From Rickettsiales bacterium (GTDB lineage Bacteria; Pseudomonadota; Alphaproteobacteria; Rickettsiales; UBA1997), in contig CANEUR010000001.1 in the NCBI GenBank assembly GCA_947441875.1, positions 1-24,863 of the forward strand: a DNA stretch of 24,863 nucleotides, written 5' to 3'. The notes below the pieces were generated by a model. The model did no database searches. It was not told the DNA's origin and saw only the letters and a program-made list of their open reading frames with translations. Position 1 is the stretch's first letter, and each line of letters opens with the position of its first letter. The translations under genes were made by a program, and so were the position numbers. Below, one piece after another: positions 23,881 to 24,863 of the stretch.

Positions 23881-24863
23881 ATGTCTAACTACAACTTCGA
23901 TACAATTATTATTGGTGGTGGCCCTGGCGGTTATGTTTGCGCTATACGCTTAGCTCAACTTGGTTTTAAAGTTGCCTGTATTGAAAAAGAAAAAACACTA
24001 GGTGGCACTTGCTTAAATGTTGGTTGCATACCCTCTAAAGCACTTCTTGAAGCATCTCATAAATTTCATGATGCTTGCCATAATTTTCAGCAAATCGGCA
24101 TTAATGTTACTAACCCAGCTATTGAAATAGCTAAATTAATGGCTCATAAAAACAAAATTATTTCTGGTTTAACTAGCGGTATTGCTGGCTTATTTAAAAA
24201 AAATAAAGTGCAACATATTAATGGTTTTGCTAGTTTTATTGATAATCACACCGTAGAAGTTACAAATAACAACGAAAAAACCACCTATACCGCTCAAAAT
24301 TTTGTTATTGCCACTGGCTCCGAGGTGGTTTCTTTACCAAATGTGGCTATCGACGAAAAAATTATTGTTTCTTCTACTGGAGCATTGTCTTTAAATACAG
24401 TGCCAAAAAAAATGGTAGTAATTGGTGCTGGAGTTATCGGCTTAGAGCTAGGTTCGGTTTGGCTTCGCTTAGGTGCCGAAGTTGAGGTTATAGAATATCT
24501 TAACACCACCACCCCTACTCTTGATTGCGAAATATCTAAAAACTTTCAAAGAATTCTCGAAAAACAAGGCATGAAATTTCGCCTTGCCACCAAAGTGCAA
24601 GGAGTTGAGGTTGTTGCCAATAATCAGGCTGTTGTTACGGTTCAGGCTGTTGATTCTAAAGAAATCCAACAAATTTCTGCCGATGTGGTTTTAGTGTCTG
24701 TTGGCCGCAAACCCTATACCGTAGGTTTAGGTCTTGAAAAAATTGGAGTTAAAATTAACAACAAAGGCTTTATCGAAAATCATCATCTGCAAACTAATAT
24801 TAGCAATATTTTTGTTATAGGCGATGCCACTACTGGAGCAATGCTTGCACACAAAGCCGAAGA
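23881..24863 (+). CDS. lpdA: Dihydrolipoyl dehydrogenase (E3), 3' end cut
   Basis: The first 327 codons, running off the right edge; the full protein should be about 460-470. E3 reoxidises dihydrolipoamide in pyruvate and 2-oxoglutarate dehydrogenase complexes using FAD and NAD+. Seen are the FAD-binding IIIGGGPGGYVCAIRLAQLG (10-29), the redox disulfide GGTCLNVGCIPSK (C44 and C49), and ATGS before the NAD domain. The NAD-binding GAGVIGLELGSVW lies at about 182-194, and DVVLVSVGRKP and NIFVIGDATTGAMLAHKAE at the edge. The dimerisation domain and catalytic His are beyond the window. It may be one of several E3 copies; which complex it serves is not shown. Confidence 0.95.
   Translation, partial: MSNYNFDTIIIGGGPGGYVCAIRLAQLGFKVACIEKEKTLGGTCLNVGCIPSKALLEASHKFHDACHNFQQIGINVTNPAIEIAKLMAHKNKIISGLTSGIAGLFKKNKVQHINGFASFIDNHTVEVTNNNEKTTYTAQNFVIATGSEVVSLPNVAIDEKIIVSSTGALSLNTVPKKMVVIGAGVIGLELGSVWLRLGAEVEVIEYLNTTTPTLDCEISKNFQRILEKQGMKFRLATKVQGVEVVANNQAVVTVQAVDSKEIQQISADVVLVSVGRKPYTVGLGLEKIGVKINNKGFIENHHLQTNISNIFVIGDATTGAMLAHKAE

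Noticed and set aside
1..24863. CRISPR arrays, transposases, prophage genes, toxin-antitoxin pairs
   Set aside because: No spaced direct repeats, transposase motifs, phage genes or recognisable toxin-antitoxin pairs were found in the window.

Overview
The window is AT-rich, tightly packed bacterial DNA that reads best as chromosome of an alphaproteobacterium of Rickettsiales type, probably a host-associated or intracellular lineage. The clues are an rvh-like type IV secretion pair (VirB4 plus a very large VirB6), an AmpG-family permease, flavin-dependent ThyX, a CobS-type ATPase with no cobalamin genes beside it, an alphaproteobacterial-type S4 and HslV, and low GC throughout. No species can be named from the sequence. 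There is no CRISPR array, rRNA, transposase or phage module. Most of the window is core housekeeping; the accessory parts are the secretion pair and a secreted dioxygenase-like protein.

Layout. Positions 1-3121 (minus strand): rpsD, a hairpin terminator, der, cobS and the start of an inositol-monophosphatase-family gene. Divergent from it, 3419-5216 (plus): thyX, a small tatA and an ExoD-like membrane protein. 5247-6148 (minus): rppH and holC, joined by an ATGA overlap. 6297-10436 (minus): a compact operon dcd, secreted intradiol-dioxygenase-like gene, rbfA, dxr, rseP, behind a good promoter at 10517-10545. 10750-12537 (minus): dnaG. 12594-12670 (minus): tRNA-Ile(GAT), with a strong promoter overlapping the end of nhaA. 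12750-15849 (minus): hslV, tolB, nhaA. 15970-22516 (plus): ampG-like permease, virB4, virB6, behind an extended -10 promoter. 22607-24863 (plus): dnaN, an unrecognised 49-residue membrane peptide and lpdA, cut by the window end.

How the genes fit together. Replication and nucleotide supply are covered by dnaG, dnaN, holC, dcd and thyX; ribosome production by rpsD, der and rbfA; envelope upkeep by dxr (isoprenoids), rseP, tolB, tatA and nhaA; proteolysis by hslV; mRNA decay by rppH. ampG, virB4 and virB6 form one transcription unit that combines wall-fragment uptake and secretion. Several starts have been moved inward from the longest open frame (der, cobS, holC, the dioxygenase-like gene, dcd, nhaA, hslV, virB6) because the longer versions begin at TTG or upstream of the conserved N-terminus.

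I do not see a wholly new multi-gene system. The best leads are the secreted intradiol-dioxygenase fold that has lost two of four iron ligands, the cysteine-rich VirB6 with a five-copy repeat tail, the reduced virB4-virB6 layout, orphan CobS and HslV, and a terminator-like hairpin touching the der start.
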